Below are positions 17,694 through 26,518 of a stretch of 64,000 bases of DNA, piece by piece. The position numbers and the translations under genes are program-made. The stretch's first letter is position 1; each line of letters opens with the position of its first letter. Under the pieces are notes generated by a model that was given only the letters and a program-made list of their open reading frames with translations, was not told the origin of the DNA and did no database searches. Source of the DNA: Lachnospiraceae bacterium (lineage in GTDB: Bacteria > Bacillota > Clostridia > Lachnospirales > Lachnospiraceae); assembly GCA_017623215.1 (NCBI GenBank), contig JAGAPO010000096.1:23889-87888 (forward strand), written 5' to 3'.

Positions 17694-18986
17694 ATGAAGA
17701 TTAAAACAAAGACGCTGTCTTATGATCAGGTGCTTAAGGAAGAACCTTATGTCCATCATCCACCAAGGAAGCAGAGCCTATTATTTCGATGGCTGATATT
17801 TGGGCTCTCGTATGTGGATCTATTTCGGGTAAAGTTCCGGTTTCGGGAGATTGGGATGGAAAAGCTAAATCCGAAGCAGCCGTGTCTGATATTGATGAAT
17901 CATTCGAGCTTTATTGATTTGAAGATTATTGCGAGAATCTTTTTTCGCAGACCGTACCAGATTGTGTGTACACTGGACGGCTTTGTAGGGAAGAATTGGC
18001 TGATGAAGATGCTCGGATGTATTCCGACCAAGAAGTTCATTACAGATACCGCTCTGGTGCGGGATATGGTGTATTCGGTTAAGGAACTGAAGAGTTCCAT
18101 CGTGATGTATCCGGAGGCAAGCTACAGTTTTGACGGAACGGCGACCGCGCTGCCGGAGAGTATCGGAAAGTGCCTGAAGCTTTTGAAGGTACCGGTTGTT
18201 ATGGTGCGCTCTTATGGGGCATTTTTAAGAGATCCGCTGTATAACGGCCTGCAGATTCGAAAGATGAAGGTATCGGCGGACGTGGAATACATATTGTCGC
18301 CGGAGGATATTAAGGAGAAATCGGCGGAGGAGTTAAAGGCGATTCTGGATGAGCATTTTACCTTTGATCATTTCCGCTGGCAGCAGGAGAATCAGATTCG
18401 AATTCCGGAGAAGTTCCGTGCGGATCATCTGAATCGTGTGCTGTATAAATGTCCGCATTGTCAGGCGGAAGGGAAGATGTCAGGCAAGGGAATCCATCTG
18501 ACCTGTATGAGCTGCGGAAAGGTATATGAGCTTACGGAATACGGCTTTATGAAGGCGGCAGAAGGAGAGACGGAGATCGATCATATTCCCGCTTGGTATC
18601 AGTGGGAGCGTGAGAGCGTAAGAAAAGAGCTTTTGACCGATACCTATGTGCTGGATGTTCCGGTTGATATTTATATTATGATTAAGCCGGACTGTGTCTA
18701 TCGCGTCGGAGAGGGCAGGCTTCGCCATACGAAGGAGGGCTTTCATCTGACCGGCTGCAGCGGAAGACTGGATTATCATCAGGTTCCGGAACGTTCATAT
18801 AGCCTTTATTCCGATTTTTACTGGTATGAGATTGGCGATGTGATCTGTATCGGCGATACGGACAGACAGTATTATTGCTTCCCGAAGGAGACCGGAGATA
18901 TTGTCGCGAAGACAAGGCTGGCGGCGGAGGAGCTGTATAAGATTACGAAAGAGAAGGCGGCACGCGGGAAGGTTCAGGCCGGGTAA
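17694..18986 (+). CDS. PlsC-like acyltransferase with C-terminal zinc ribbon
   Basis: A 430-residue protein. Residues about 55-200 are a lysophospholipid acyltransferase domain with the HxxxxD catalytic pair His70/Asp75 (MNHSSFID) and a YPEASYS segment in place of the usual EGTRS. A zinc ribbon follows, with Cys253, Cys256, Cys271 and Cys274 (KCPHCQ and LTCMSCG). The last 150 residues are beta-rich and unassigned. No transmembrane segment is clear. It probably acylates a glycerolipid intermediate; the zinc ribbon is unusual for the family and suggests a partner or regulatory role. RBS is GGAGG. Monocistronic. Confidence 0.78.
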   Translation: MKIKTKTLSYDQVLKEEPYVHHPPRKQSLLFRWLIFGLSYVDLFRVKFRFREIGMEKLNPKQPCLILMNHSSFIDLKIIARIFFRRPYQIVCTLDGFVGKNWLMKMLGCIPTKKFITDTALVRDMVYSVKELKSSIVMYPEASYSFDGTATALPESIGKCLKLLKVPVVMVRSYGAFLRDPLYNGLQIRKMKVSADVEYILSPEDIKEKSAEELKAILDEHFTFDHFRWQQENQIRIPEKFRADHLNRVLYKCPHCQAEGKMSGKGIHLTCMSCGKVYELTEYGFMKAAEGETEIDHIPAWYQWERESVRKELLTDTYVLDVPVDIYIMIKPDCVYRVGEGRLRHTKEGFHLTGCSGRLDYHQVPERSYSLYSDFYWYEIGDVICIGDTDRQYYCFPKETGDIVAKTRLAAEELYKITKEKAARGKVQAG

Positions 18987-18992
18987 GAAGAC

Positions 18993-19051
18993 AGGGACTG
19001 GTCGAAGAATCGCATCCGGAGAAATGGATTCGATTCTTCAGCCAGTCCCTG
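18993..19051. terminator. long inverted repeat between convergent genes
   Basis: ACAGGGACTGG...CCAGTCCCTGT with GAAGAATCG/CGATTCTTC continuing the stem gives about 20 paired bases. It lacks a clear T-run on either strand but sits between converging genes, so a bidirectional terminator is likely. Confidence 0.6.
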
Positions 19052-19057
19052 TAAGCG

Positions 19058-20779
19058 TCAGTCCTTTAATTCCTGTCTGACTTCCTCCGTGATGACTCTG
19101 CCGCCCTGTTCGTACCAGTCCTCAACAAAGGTGTCAAAGTCCTCAAGGTCAAGCTTGCCGGTAACAATCTGCAGATAAGTCTTACTTTCCAGTTCCTGCA
19201 GCTTCCACCATTCATTCTTCATGGAGCCCGTCTCTCCAAAGAAGAGGGAGGATACCCGGTTCAGCCGTTCTTCCGTAAATAGCGAGCAGGCAGTAACACG
19301 CGAGGTGTAAGCGGCCCATTCTTCCGGCGTCGCGGTATCCTGATGCTCCAGATAGGCCTGACAGATATCATAATACGATCGTTCCAGAATCTTTAAGTCA
19401 TCGGCCTGCTTCCTTCCGTCAAGTACAGCCGATATTTCTTCGAAGCACCGAAACAGTGCATCGTTGTAATCGACATTGATGGCGAGCGGGCGCGCGGTGG
19501 GGTCAACGTTATTCTGATAGTATTCGATTAATTCTTCATTATCATTATCCTCGTATCGCGCGTAGTCGAACAGAATGCTGACGATCTTGCAGGCAATCTC
19601 AGGATATTCAAATCCCTTTCGGACAACCACATATTTGTAGACCGGATTCTTGGAGTAGAAGCTTGTGGTTCCGTCGTCCTCGGTCTGTAGGAGATAGAGC
19701 ATCCAACAGGCATCCGGGTCGGCCTGCAGCGCTTCCATTAAAGGATTATTGGGAGCCCACCAGGGACCGAAGAAGGAACCGCACTGACCGCTCACGACCT
19801 CATCAATAATATTGCTGGTGGTGCGCAGCAGGAAATCATGATCCAGAAGCTTGCTTTCATACATGTCCCGGATGTGGGCAAGGGCATCTATGCATTCGGG
19901 CTGCACGGAGCCGTAGACAATCTCCCCATTCTCGTTATAGATCCATTGCTTCGGATAAGCGTCATAGGAGGCAAATACAATGTCTAACAGGTATTCGCTG
20001 CTGTAGCCGCATTCGCCGCAGAGCATCGGATCGCAGACCAGACCGATTGTGTTGCCGGGGCCGTTCCCGCCGGGATCCTTTTCAATGAACTGGCGGATGA
20101 TCTCTTCCGCGTCAGCTAAGGTCTCAGGTGCTTCCAATCCTAACTGATCCATCCAGTCCTTCCGAAGCCAGAGGAGGTTGGGGCCGTCGTCGATATTGGT
20201 CTCCGGGATTGCCATGATCTTATCATCGAAGGATATAATATCCAGAATCTGCTGGCCGTAGCTTGCATAGATCTCTTTGATGGTATCACTCATGCAGTTC
20301 TCAAAGCTTTCGGTCAGGTCTTCCACCATGTCATATTCCACCAAAAGCTTCAGATCTTCGAGATTGCTGACCACCATGATATCCGGAATCTTGCCGGAGG
20401 TAATGGCCATGGAGACATTGGCATCGTATTGTTCGTCTTCGTTTTCAAATACGTCCTCATTCTGGACATTTATCAGCTCGCGAATCAGGCGGGTATATGC
20501 GTTGTCTTCATACGTATCGTCCTCCGGCATGTTGGAACGGTTCGCACCGGTAAGCTTGCCGAGCGTGTAGGTGATGAGGGACGGATATTTGCCGTAGGGA
20601 GTAGTGCGTGCGGTAAGCAGCTGTTCTTCATAGGTGGACTGTTCGGTACCGGAGGCAGAGTCGCCGGAGGGTGACTGGGAACCGGAAGGGGAACAGGCGG
20701 TCAGAACGCTGAGATTCAGAGTCAGTAATGTGGAGATTATGCCGAGTATGAGCCATGTTCTGATAGAATTCTTTTTCAT
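19058..20779 (-). CDS. extracellular solute-binding lipoprotein
   Basis: A 573-residue family 1 binding protein (LplA/YtcQ-like size) for ABC sugar uptake. From the ATG at 20779 (AAAGGA upstream) a type II signal peptide ends in the lipobox LTAC with Cys29. A longer frame from 20821 has no signal-like start. It lacks permeases of its own and follows the malEFG-type genes after a terminator, so it may feed a shared permease or use one elsewhere. The large size and the acidic C-terminus (TEEVRQELKD) match oligosaccharide or uronide binders in Firmicutes; the ligand cannot be read. Confidence 0.8.
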   Translation of the reverse strand: MKKNSIRTWLILGIISTLLTLNLSVLTACSPSGSQSPSGDSASGTEQSTYEEQLLTARTTPYGKYPSLITYTLGKLTGANRSNMPEDDTYEDNAYTRLIRELINVQNEDVFENEDEQYDANVSMAITSGKIPDIMVVSNLEDLKLLVEYDMVEDLTESFENCMSDTIKEIYASYGQQILDIISFDDKIMAIPETNIDDGPNLLWLRKDWMDQLGLEAPETLADAEEIIRQFIEKDPGGNGPGNTIGLVCDPMLCGECGYSSEYLLDIVFASYDAYPKQWIYNENGEIVYGSVQPECIDALAHIRDMYESKLLDHDFLLRTTSNIIDEVVSGQCGSFFGPWWAPNNPLMEALQADPDACWMLYLLQTEDDGTTSFYSKNPVYKYVVVRKGFEYPEIACKIVSILFDYARYEDNDNEELIEYYQNNVDPTARPLAINVDYNDALFRCFEEISAVLDGRKQADDLKILERSYYDICQAYLEHQDTATPEEWAAYTSRVTACSLFTEERLNRVSSLFFGETGSMKNEWWKLQELESKTYLQIVTGKLDLEDFDTFVEDWYEQGGRVITEEVRQELKD

Positions 20780-20846
20780 AGACCGACATCCTTTCGGGAA
20801 TATATTGTTTTGGACAGCCATTGCCGGGAAAGGAAGAGCTTATAAC

Positions 20847-20886
20847 AAAAAGACTTCTGACAAGCGAGCTTGTCAGAAGTCTTTTT
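20847..20886 (-). terminator. terminator after the MalG-like gene
   Basis: Minus-strand stem AAAAAGACTTCTGACAAG with its complement, loop of four, then TTTTTG. It separates the transporter operon from the second binding protein. Confidence 0.9.
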
Positions 20887-20993
20887 AAGAGGTGATTCTG
20901 TCTCTGGCGGGGGATACAGGATAGATTCGACTGTATGCCATAATAGCTGCTTATTGCCATTATACCAGAAACCTCAGCATTTGGGAAGGGGGA

Positions 20994-21866
20994 TCATCCC
21001 TTAACTGCGCCGGATACTCCTTCACGATAGAAGTTCTGTGTAATCATGAAGAGAATCGAAATCGGAATGGAGATAATAACCGCGCCGGCCGTAAAGCAGT
21101 TGAACCACTGGTGAACATATTCCTTCTCCAGCATGTTCCACAGGCCGATGGATACGGTGTAATATCTCGCGTCCGCACGGCAGATAACCTTGGCGAATAC
21201 GAAGTCCAGCCAGGGAGACATAAATGCCTGCAGGAGAGTGTATACAATAATCGGACGGCTTAACGGGATGGTAATCCGGGTAAATACCTGGAAACGAGTT
21301 GCGCCGTCGATATATGCGGCCTCGTCGATCGTCTTCGGGATCGTATCGAAGAAGCCCTTTGCGATGTAGAAGCCAAGCCCCGCGCCGCCGGAGTATACTA
21401 AGACCAGAGCGACACGAATAAGGCTGCCCTCCGACAGACCGATTGCCTTCAAGATGTAGTATACGGCAACCATGGACATGAAGGAAGGGAACATTCCGAG
21501 AATCAGTGCGATGTTCATCATCGGCTTTCTCATGCGGAAACGCATTCTTGACATACAGTAGGATACTGCGAGTACGAAGAAAGCGGAGATGATACAGGTA
21601 AAGATTGAGATAATCAGGGTGTTCATGAACATTCTCGGGAAGTTCAGAACTCCGGTATCGGTGAACAGCTTCACATAGTTGTCTATGGTGAATTCAGCCG
21701 GAATTAAGGTGTCCATGTAAGGGCCGTCCTTGGCCTTAAAGCTGATCAGGACGATCCAGGCAATCGGAAGAACCCAGATAGTACATAATACGGCGAGCAG
21801 GATGTGAATCAGGACATTCACCGTGTTCTTCCTGGCGCGATATAAGGTAGTGTTCGATTTCTTCAT
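20994..21866 (-). CDS. ABC sugar permease, MalG family
   Basis: A 290-residue inner-membrane permease with six predicted membrane segments. The EAA loop that docks the ATPase is EAAYIDGATRFQVFTRITIP near residues 188-207, and the C-terminus GVSGAVKG is typical of maltodextrin-type MalG. Its ATG overlaps the stop of the MalF-like gene (TAATG), which indicates translational coupling. No ATPase gene is in the window; a shared MsmK/UgpC-type ATPase elsewhere is expected for such systems. Confidence 0.92.
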   Translation of the reverse strand: MKKSNTTLYRARKNTVNVLIHILLAVLCTIWVLPIAWIVLISFKAKDGPYMDTLIPAEFTIDNYVKLFTDTGVLNFPRMFMNTLIISIFTCIISAFFVLAVSYCMSRMRFRMRKPMMNIALILGMFPSFMSMVAVYYILKAIGLSEGSLIRVALVLVYSGGAGLGFYIAKGFFDTIPKTIDEAAYIDGATRFQVFTRITIPLSRPIIVYTLLQAFMSPWLDFVFAKVICRADARYYTVSIGLWNMLEKEYVHQWFNCFTAGAVIISIPISILFMITQNFYREGVSGAVKG

Positions 21867-23233
21867 TATTGGAATCCCTCCTCGTTCTTATAGGAGCCCG
21901 TGCGGTGATAGGTAATCAGAGATACGACAGCCAGGACTGCGAATGTCATAATACCGATAACAGCACCCACATTATAATACTGATTATCAATCGTCAGCTT
22001 ATACAGCCAGGTAACAAGCAGGTCGGTCTTTCCGGCTGTCGATCCAACCGGAGTCGGAGCGCCGCCGCTTAACAGGTAGATTACGTTGAAGTTGTTTACG
22101 TTGTTTGTGAAAGTAGTAATCAGGTAAGGAGAAGTTACAAACAGCATATACGGCAGAGTAATCTTGAAAAAGATGGTAACCGGGCCGGCACCGTCTACAC
22201 GGGCAGCTTCATACAGGTCAGCCGGGATGTTCTGCAGGATACCGGTGATCTGAAGAATCGTGAACGGAATACCGATCCAGAGGTTGATGATAATGACCAT
22301 TACGCGCGCCCAGGAGGCATCGGACCAGAAGGGGAGTGCGTTCTCGATCAGACCGTATTTTATGAGCAGGTTATTCACGATACCGTTCTGGCTGAACATC
22401 GTACGCATTAAGAGCAGCGATACGAACTGGGGAACTGCAACGGATAACATGAACATAAACCGCCACAGAGACTTTAACTTCGTGCCCTTACGGTTGATAA
22501 TCATAGCCAGGATCATACCGAGAAAATAGTTACTGAACGTAGCAGCGACCGCCCAGACAAGCGTCCAGCCAAGAACCGACCAGAAGGTTCCTCCGATCGA
22601 ATCCTTAAAGTTCAGAACGGTTGCAAAGTTCTTAAGGCCCACCCAGTCGAACAGCGTGAGATGATTGTCGATCTTGCTGTAGTTGGTAAATGCCATGGCA
22701 ATCATGAATACCAGGGGCAGGATGGTGAAGATCAGAATTCCGGCTAACGGAAGCGATAACAGCAGCTGGTGCAGATTCTGATCGAACAGACCGCGGATAT
22801 CGTCGCGGAAGGAAAGAGGCTTTTTGCCTTTTTCAATGTAGCACTGTGTCTTGTAGGCACTCTTAATGCTGGCTCTCCATACAACGACAAATCCAATCGT
22901 AACAAAAATCGCGACAACACCGTATAAGAGCATTAATAGGGAATTGTCGCCGGGCTGATACTGATAGATGCCAAGAGATTCGTTATATATTTCGATTTCT
23001 TCTTCTCCTCCAAGGCGGATAAAGTCAAGCAGCAGCTCGATACCCTTTGTAGCCATGAATACGATGTAAGCGATTTCAATGGCAAGGAAGATAAGACCCT
23101 TTATAATCTGCTTATGTGCGAGATTTCCAAGTCCCATGATTACCGCGGAGAGACGGGTGAGGGTATCACCGTTACGGAATGCATTGGACACAGAATAGGG
23201 ATTTGCAAATTCTTTTGATTTCTTGCGTTTCAT
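21866..23233 (-). CDS. ABC sugar permease, MalF family
   Basis: A 455-residue permease from the ATG at 23233 (GGAGA upstream). An upstream ATG at 23263 is in frame but lacks an RBS. Two extra N-terminal membrane segments (about 30-65 and 90-120) precede the six-helix core, as in enteric MalF. The EAA loop reads YEAARVDGAGPVTIFFKITL. The presence of the MalF-type N-terminal extension and MalG partner supports maltose/maltodextrin uptake, consistent with glycogen/maltodextrin phosphorylase nearby. Confidence 0.9.
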   Translation of the reverse strand: MKRKKSKEFANPYSVSNAFRNGDTLTRLSAVIMGLGNLAHKQIIKGLIFLAIEIAYIVFMATKGIELLLDFIRLGGEEEIEIYNESLGIYQYQPGDNSLLMLLYGVVAIFVTIGFVVVWRASIKSAYKTQCYIEKGKKPLSFRDDIRGLFDQNLHQLLLSLPLAGILIFTILPLVFMIAMAFTNYSKIDNHLTLFDWVGLKNFATVLNFKDSIGGTFWSVLGWTLVWAVAATFSNYFLGMILAMIINRKGTKLKSLWRFMFMLSVAVPQFVSLLLMRTMFSQNGIVNNLLIKYGLIENALPFWSDASWARVMVIIINLWIGIPFTILQITGILQNIPADLYEAARVDGAGPVTIFFKITLPYMLFVTSPYLITTFTNNVNNFNVIYLLSGGAPTPVGSTAGKTDLLVTWLYKLTIDNQYYNVGAVIGIMTFAVLAVVSLITYHRTGSYKNEEGFQ

Positions 23234-23261
23234 CTGCAATGTTCTCCATCTAATTTGTATC

Positions 23262-23301
23262 AAAAAATCCCTGGCGATTCCTGAAAAATCGCCAGGGGAT
23301 T
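23262..23301 (-). terminator. intercistronic terminator between binding protein and permeases
   Basis: On the minus strand AATCCCCTGGCGATT pairs with AATCGCCAGGGATT and is followed by TTTTTT. It lies in the gap between malE-like and malF-like genes and should make the binding protein transcript more abundant than the permease transcript. Confidence 0.85.
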
Positions 23302-23316
23302 AGACTTTGCAGGAAT

Positions 23317-24573
23317 TTATTTTACAATGTCCGTATTCAAAGCGGTATTGAATGCTTCTGTCTTCTCTGCTGCGTTGGCCTTGGTCACTTCGCCATTCAC
23401 GATGGACTTAGCGAAGTTCTCAGTTGTTGTCCAATACTGGCTCATGTTGCTTACAGTGGGCTGTAAGATAGAGGTGGAATCGAAGGTTGCGTTCTGAGCG
23501 ATTACCAGCTCATCGGACTTGATCTCATCCTTTGCTAACAGCTCGGTGTTGCAGGGAACGATGTTTCTTGCCGTGTAGTGAGACATCTGGGAGTCTGCGT
23601 TTCCAAGGAACAGTGCCAGAGCAACTGCAATCTCAGGATACTTGCTGTTCGGGTTAACGCCGATAGCCTTGGAACCTGCGAAGGACTTCAGCTGCTTTGC
23701 TTCACCATTGATATTGATGGTAGGCAGAGCTGCGATACCGAGGTTGTCACCAAGAGCTTCCTTTGCGTTTGTGTAATCCCAGGAACCGGAGAAGACAGCA
23801 CTTACACCGCTGCCAAGAGCTGCCATACCGCTGCCGCCCTCATCATTCATGAAGTTCGCGTTTGCTACCAGGTCAATCAGATACTCTGTTACAGCAACCG
23901 CCTTGTCGCCGCCGAAATCAAAACCGGCTTCGTTATCGGTGCCGTTAGGCCCAAATAAGGTACAGTCATTCGCTACGAAGAAGGAACCGGTATACCAAGC
24001 GGTAGTCAGAGGGAAGGAAACCTTGCCCTTCTCTAACATTGCATCGAGGCTCTTGATATCCTCCTCGGTGAATACGCTCTTATCATAGAACATGTACCAG
24101 GTGTTATGAGTGAACGGAACGCCGTAGATAGCGCCGTCAACAGTTACGGAGTCAACCAGTGCCTGAGAGTTGGTGGACTTGATGTAGTCAGCAGTAGAGC
24201 CGCCGAGCTTGGAAATACCCTTTGCGTCGATGAGCTTACCTAACTGGTCATTTGCAAAGAAATATACGTCAGCGGATGCGGAAGGATCCTGGGATACGGT
24301 GTCACCAGCCTTATCCTCACCGCAGGTACCGTACTCAAATGTAATATCCCACTCGGGATGTGCCTCGTTGAATGCGTTACAACGAGTCTGCAGCCACTCG
24401 CCGTAGTCTGCGCTCTGGTCCTCTGCGTTGCCCCATACCTTGATAGTAGCAGTAACCTTCTGAGCGTCTGTGCTGTTTGTGGTGCCTGTGTTGTCAGTCT
24501 TGCCGCAGCCGGCGAGTGCCGATGCACACATAGCGCCTGCTAAGAATAATGCAGTTAACTTTTTGAGTTTCAT
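23317..24573 (-). CDS. maltodextrin-type solute-binding lipoprotein
   Basis: A 418-residue family 1 binding protein from the ATG at 24573, preceded by AAGGAGGAG. A type II signal peptide ends at LAGC. The MalE fold is supported by IKVWGNAEDQSADYGEWLQT, GAIYGVPFTHNTWYMFYDKS and MSQYWTTTENFAKSIVNGEV. It is the first transporter gene of the operon, ahead of the permeases. The ligand is probably an alpha-glucan oligosaccharide by context; this is inference. The longer frame beginning 81 bases upstream lacks an RBS. Confidence 0.9.
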   Translation of the reverse strand: MKLKKLTALFLAGAMCASALAGCGKTDNTGTTNSTDAQKVTATIKVWGNAEDQSADYGEWLQTRCNAFNEAHPEWDITFEYGTCGEDKAGDTVSQDPSASADVYFFANDQLGKLIDAKGISKLGGSTADYIKSTNSQALVDSVTVDGAIYGVPFTHNTWYMFYDKSVFTEEDIKSLDAMLEKGKVSFPLTTAWYTGSFFVANDCTLFGPNGTDNEAGFDFGGDKAVAVTEYLIDLVANANFMNDEGGSGMAALGSGVSAVFSGSWDYTNAKEALGDNLGIAALPTININGEAKQLKSFAGSKAIGVNPNSKYPEIAVALALFLGNADSQMSHYTARNIVPCNTELLAKDEIKSDELVIAQNATFDSTSILQPTVSNMSQYWTTTENFAKSIVNGEVTKANAAEKTEAFNTALNTDIVK

Positions 24574-24638
24574 AAACTTCTCCTCCTTTAATTTTGCGGT
24601 GCCGCCGAATCGGTTTCGCTCACCGCTTTCATAACTCC

Positions 24639-24696
24639 AGTATAAAGAAAGCAAAGGTTTTTGTATATATCAATAATCTTGGAAACGTGTTGATAT
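24639..24696 (-). promoter_or_regulatory. transporter promoter with inverted repeat
   Basis: On the minus strand TATACA (24667-24662), 17 bp, TATACT (24644-24639). An inverted repeat ATATCAA (24667-24673) and TTGATAT (24690-24696), 16 bp apart, abuts the -35 and could bind the YesN-type regulator encoded upstream. Confidence 0.5.
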
Positions 24697-24734
24697 TTTA
24701 TTATGTTCATTTTGTATAATTTTAAACATACGAT

Positions 24735-26468
24735 TTAAAATTGTTTTGGAAAATGAATGAAAGCCCGGGTTCCGATTCCCGGTGTGCTTTTGATCGTGAG
24801 AGCATAGGGCTCTCCGTAGTACAGGCGGATTCGTTCGTTGACATTGCGGACGCCGTACCCTTTAGAATCCTCGGTCAGGATCTTTTGCGCCTGTGCTTCC
24901 TCCATACCGACGCCGTTATCTTCAACAATCAGCTCGATCTCCTCGCCGTTCTCACGGCCGGTAATGGTAATGACACCGCGGCGATCCGTCAGCATGTCGA
25001 TGCCGTGGACAATTGCATTCTCGATCAGGGGCTGAAGAATCAGGTTGAGGGTCTTGTAGCGCAGAATGGACTCTTCGATCTGAATATTGGTATCGAATTC
25101 GTAATCGTGCATAACTAACTGGATATCCAGGTACGACTTCATATTATTAATCTCGTCTGCGACGGTCAGAATATTACTGCCCCTGTTCAGTGCGGTGCGG
25201 TAAAAGGTGGAGAGCGAGAGCGTAATCTGGCTGATGTCCTGCGCACCCGCCTCGAGCGCCTTCCAGTTGATCAGCGAGAGGGAATTATACAGGAAATGTG
25301 GATTGATCTGCGCCTGAAGGGCGCGCATCTCATATTCTTTCTCTTTAATTCTGCTGTCCGAGACCTCCGTGATAAGCGTATTGAGGCGCTGCCGCATGTG
25401 ATCGAACCCCTCCATCAGGTCACCGATCTCGTCGTGGCCGCCGGGCTGAACGGTACTGAGAAAGTTGCCCTGTTCTACCTCCTCCATATGATTCCGGAGC
25501 CGGGTGATTCTTCTGGTGATAAACCAGGAAATCATAAAAATACACAAAGCCGCGCCCAGAGTGCTTACGCACAGAGCAACAGCAGCAACCAACTGGATGG
25601 GGGTAATGGAGGAGATCAGAAGCGTTTCCGGCTTATACAGCCAGATCCTCCAGCCGGTAGAAGAAGAATCACAGGAAAACAGTCGGTATTTCCCGTCCGA
25701 ACTGTGACCGGTCGCAGCTGCGCTGGTATTCAGTTCCTTAAATGTCTCGAAAGTCAGGCAGAAGTCTTCGTTCTCCGGGTCAAAAGAAGCATGTTCGTAG
25801 ACAAGATTATCGGATTCGTCCGTGACAAAAATACCGAAATTATGCAGAATTGTCTGATCAAAAGGCTTAAAGACACTCTCATAGTCGACCCTCGTATACA
25901 GGACGCCGATCGCGTTGTAGCGATTCAGCATAACCATCTTGCCAATTGCGAACAAAGAAGTATTCTCCGGATCCGCATACCAGTGAAGATTATTGCTCAG
26001 CATAACCTCCGCATACCAGGGTTCCCCTGTGATCTCGGACAGAGGAGCCAGAGTGGTGCCATGCTTGACCAGAGCCTTATCAAGATAAATCGTAATGCGT
26101 TCCACCTTATCATGAAAATATAACAGGGAGGTGATCGTGGGATCCAGAACCGTAGTCAGCTGCTCGTACATATCATAGGAGGAGGTGTACTGATAGCCCA
26201 GCGCCTGAGCAAGTTCCTGGTCAAAGGAAATATAACTGGCCAGGTTGTTATAAATTGCAATCTCATTGTCCATGGAGCTGGAGGCCTGGTACAGATAGGA
26301 AGAAAGCGCTTCCTCCTCCCGTTCGCGCAGGATATCCCGCATCTGGTAAAAGGTAAATACCAGTAAAATGCACATGGGAATCGCACCTGCGATGATATAG
26401 ATCATCGCAAGCTTATATTTTAATTTCATATTTCGAAATAGATTGTTGAGCCGTAAGGGCGCCTTCAT
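24735..26468 (-). CDS. YesM-type sensor histidine kinase
   Basis: A 577-residue membrane kinase. A first membrane segment at about 18-40, a roughly 240-residue extracellular sensor, a second segment near 285-315, HAMP, then the His_kinase domain with phosphoacceptor His in QINPHFLYNSLSLINWK and an HATPase with VEDNGVGM and GYGVRNVNERI. This family senses carbohydrates with help of binding proteins and pairs with AraC-type response regulators. It lies 50 bp after the regulator gene and upstream of the transporter genes, so it likely controls them. Confidence 0.93.
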   Translation of the reverse strand: MKAPLRLNNLFRNMKLKYKLAMIYIIAGAIPMCILLVFTFYQMRDILREREEEALSSYLYQASSSMDNEIAIYNNLASYISFDQELAQALGYQYTSSYDMYEQLTTVLDPTITSLLYFHDKVERITIYLDKALVKHGTTLAPLSEITGEPWYAEVMLSNNLHWYADPENTSLFAIGKMVMLNRYNAIGVLYTRVDYESVFKPFDQTILHNFGIFVTDESDNLVYEHASFDPENEDFCLTFETFKELNTSAAATGHSSDGKYRLFSCDSSSTGWRIWLYKPETLLISSITPIQLVAAVALCVSTLGAALCIFMISWFITRRITRLRNHMEEVEQGNFLSTVQPGGHDEIGDLMEGFDHMRQRLNTLITEVSDSRIKEKEYEMRALQAQINPHFLYNSLSLINWKALEAGAQDISQITLSLSTFYRTALNRGSNILTVADEINNMKSYLDIQLVMHDYEFDTNIQIEESILRYKTLNLILQPLIENAIVHGIDMLTDRRGVITITGRENGEEIELIVEDNGVGMEEAQAQKILTEDSKGYGVRNVNERIRLYYGEPYALTIKSTPGIGTRAFIHFPKQF

Positions 26469-26518
26469 AATTGATTCTACTCTCCGTTCCCATATAGTTG
26501 CAGCGTGAATAACAGCGG

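Noticed and set aside
24674..24695. CcpA cre site upstream of the transporter
   Set aside because: TGGAAACGTGTTGA fits only part of TGWAANCGNTNWCA, with mismatches in the conserved right half.
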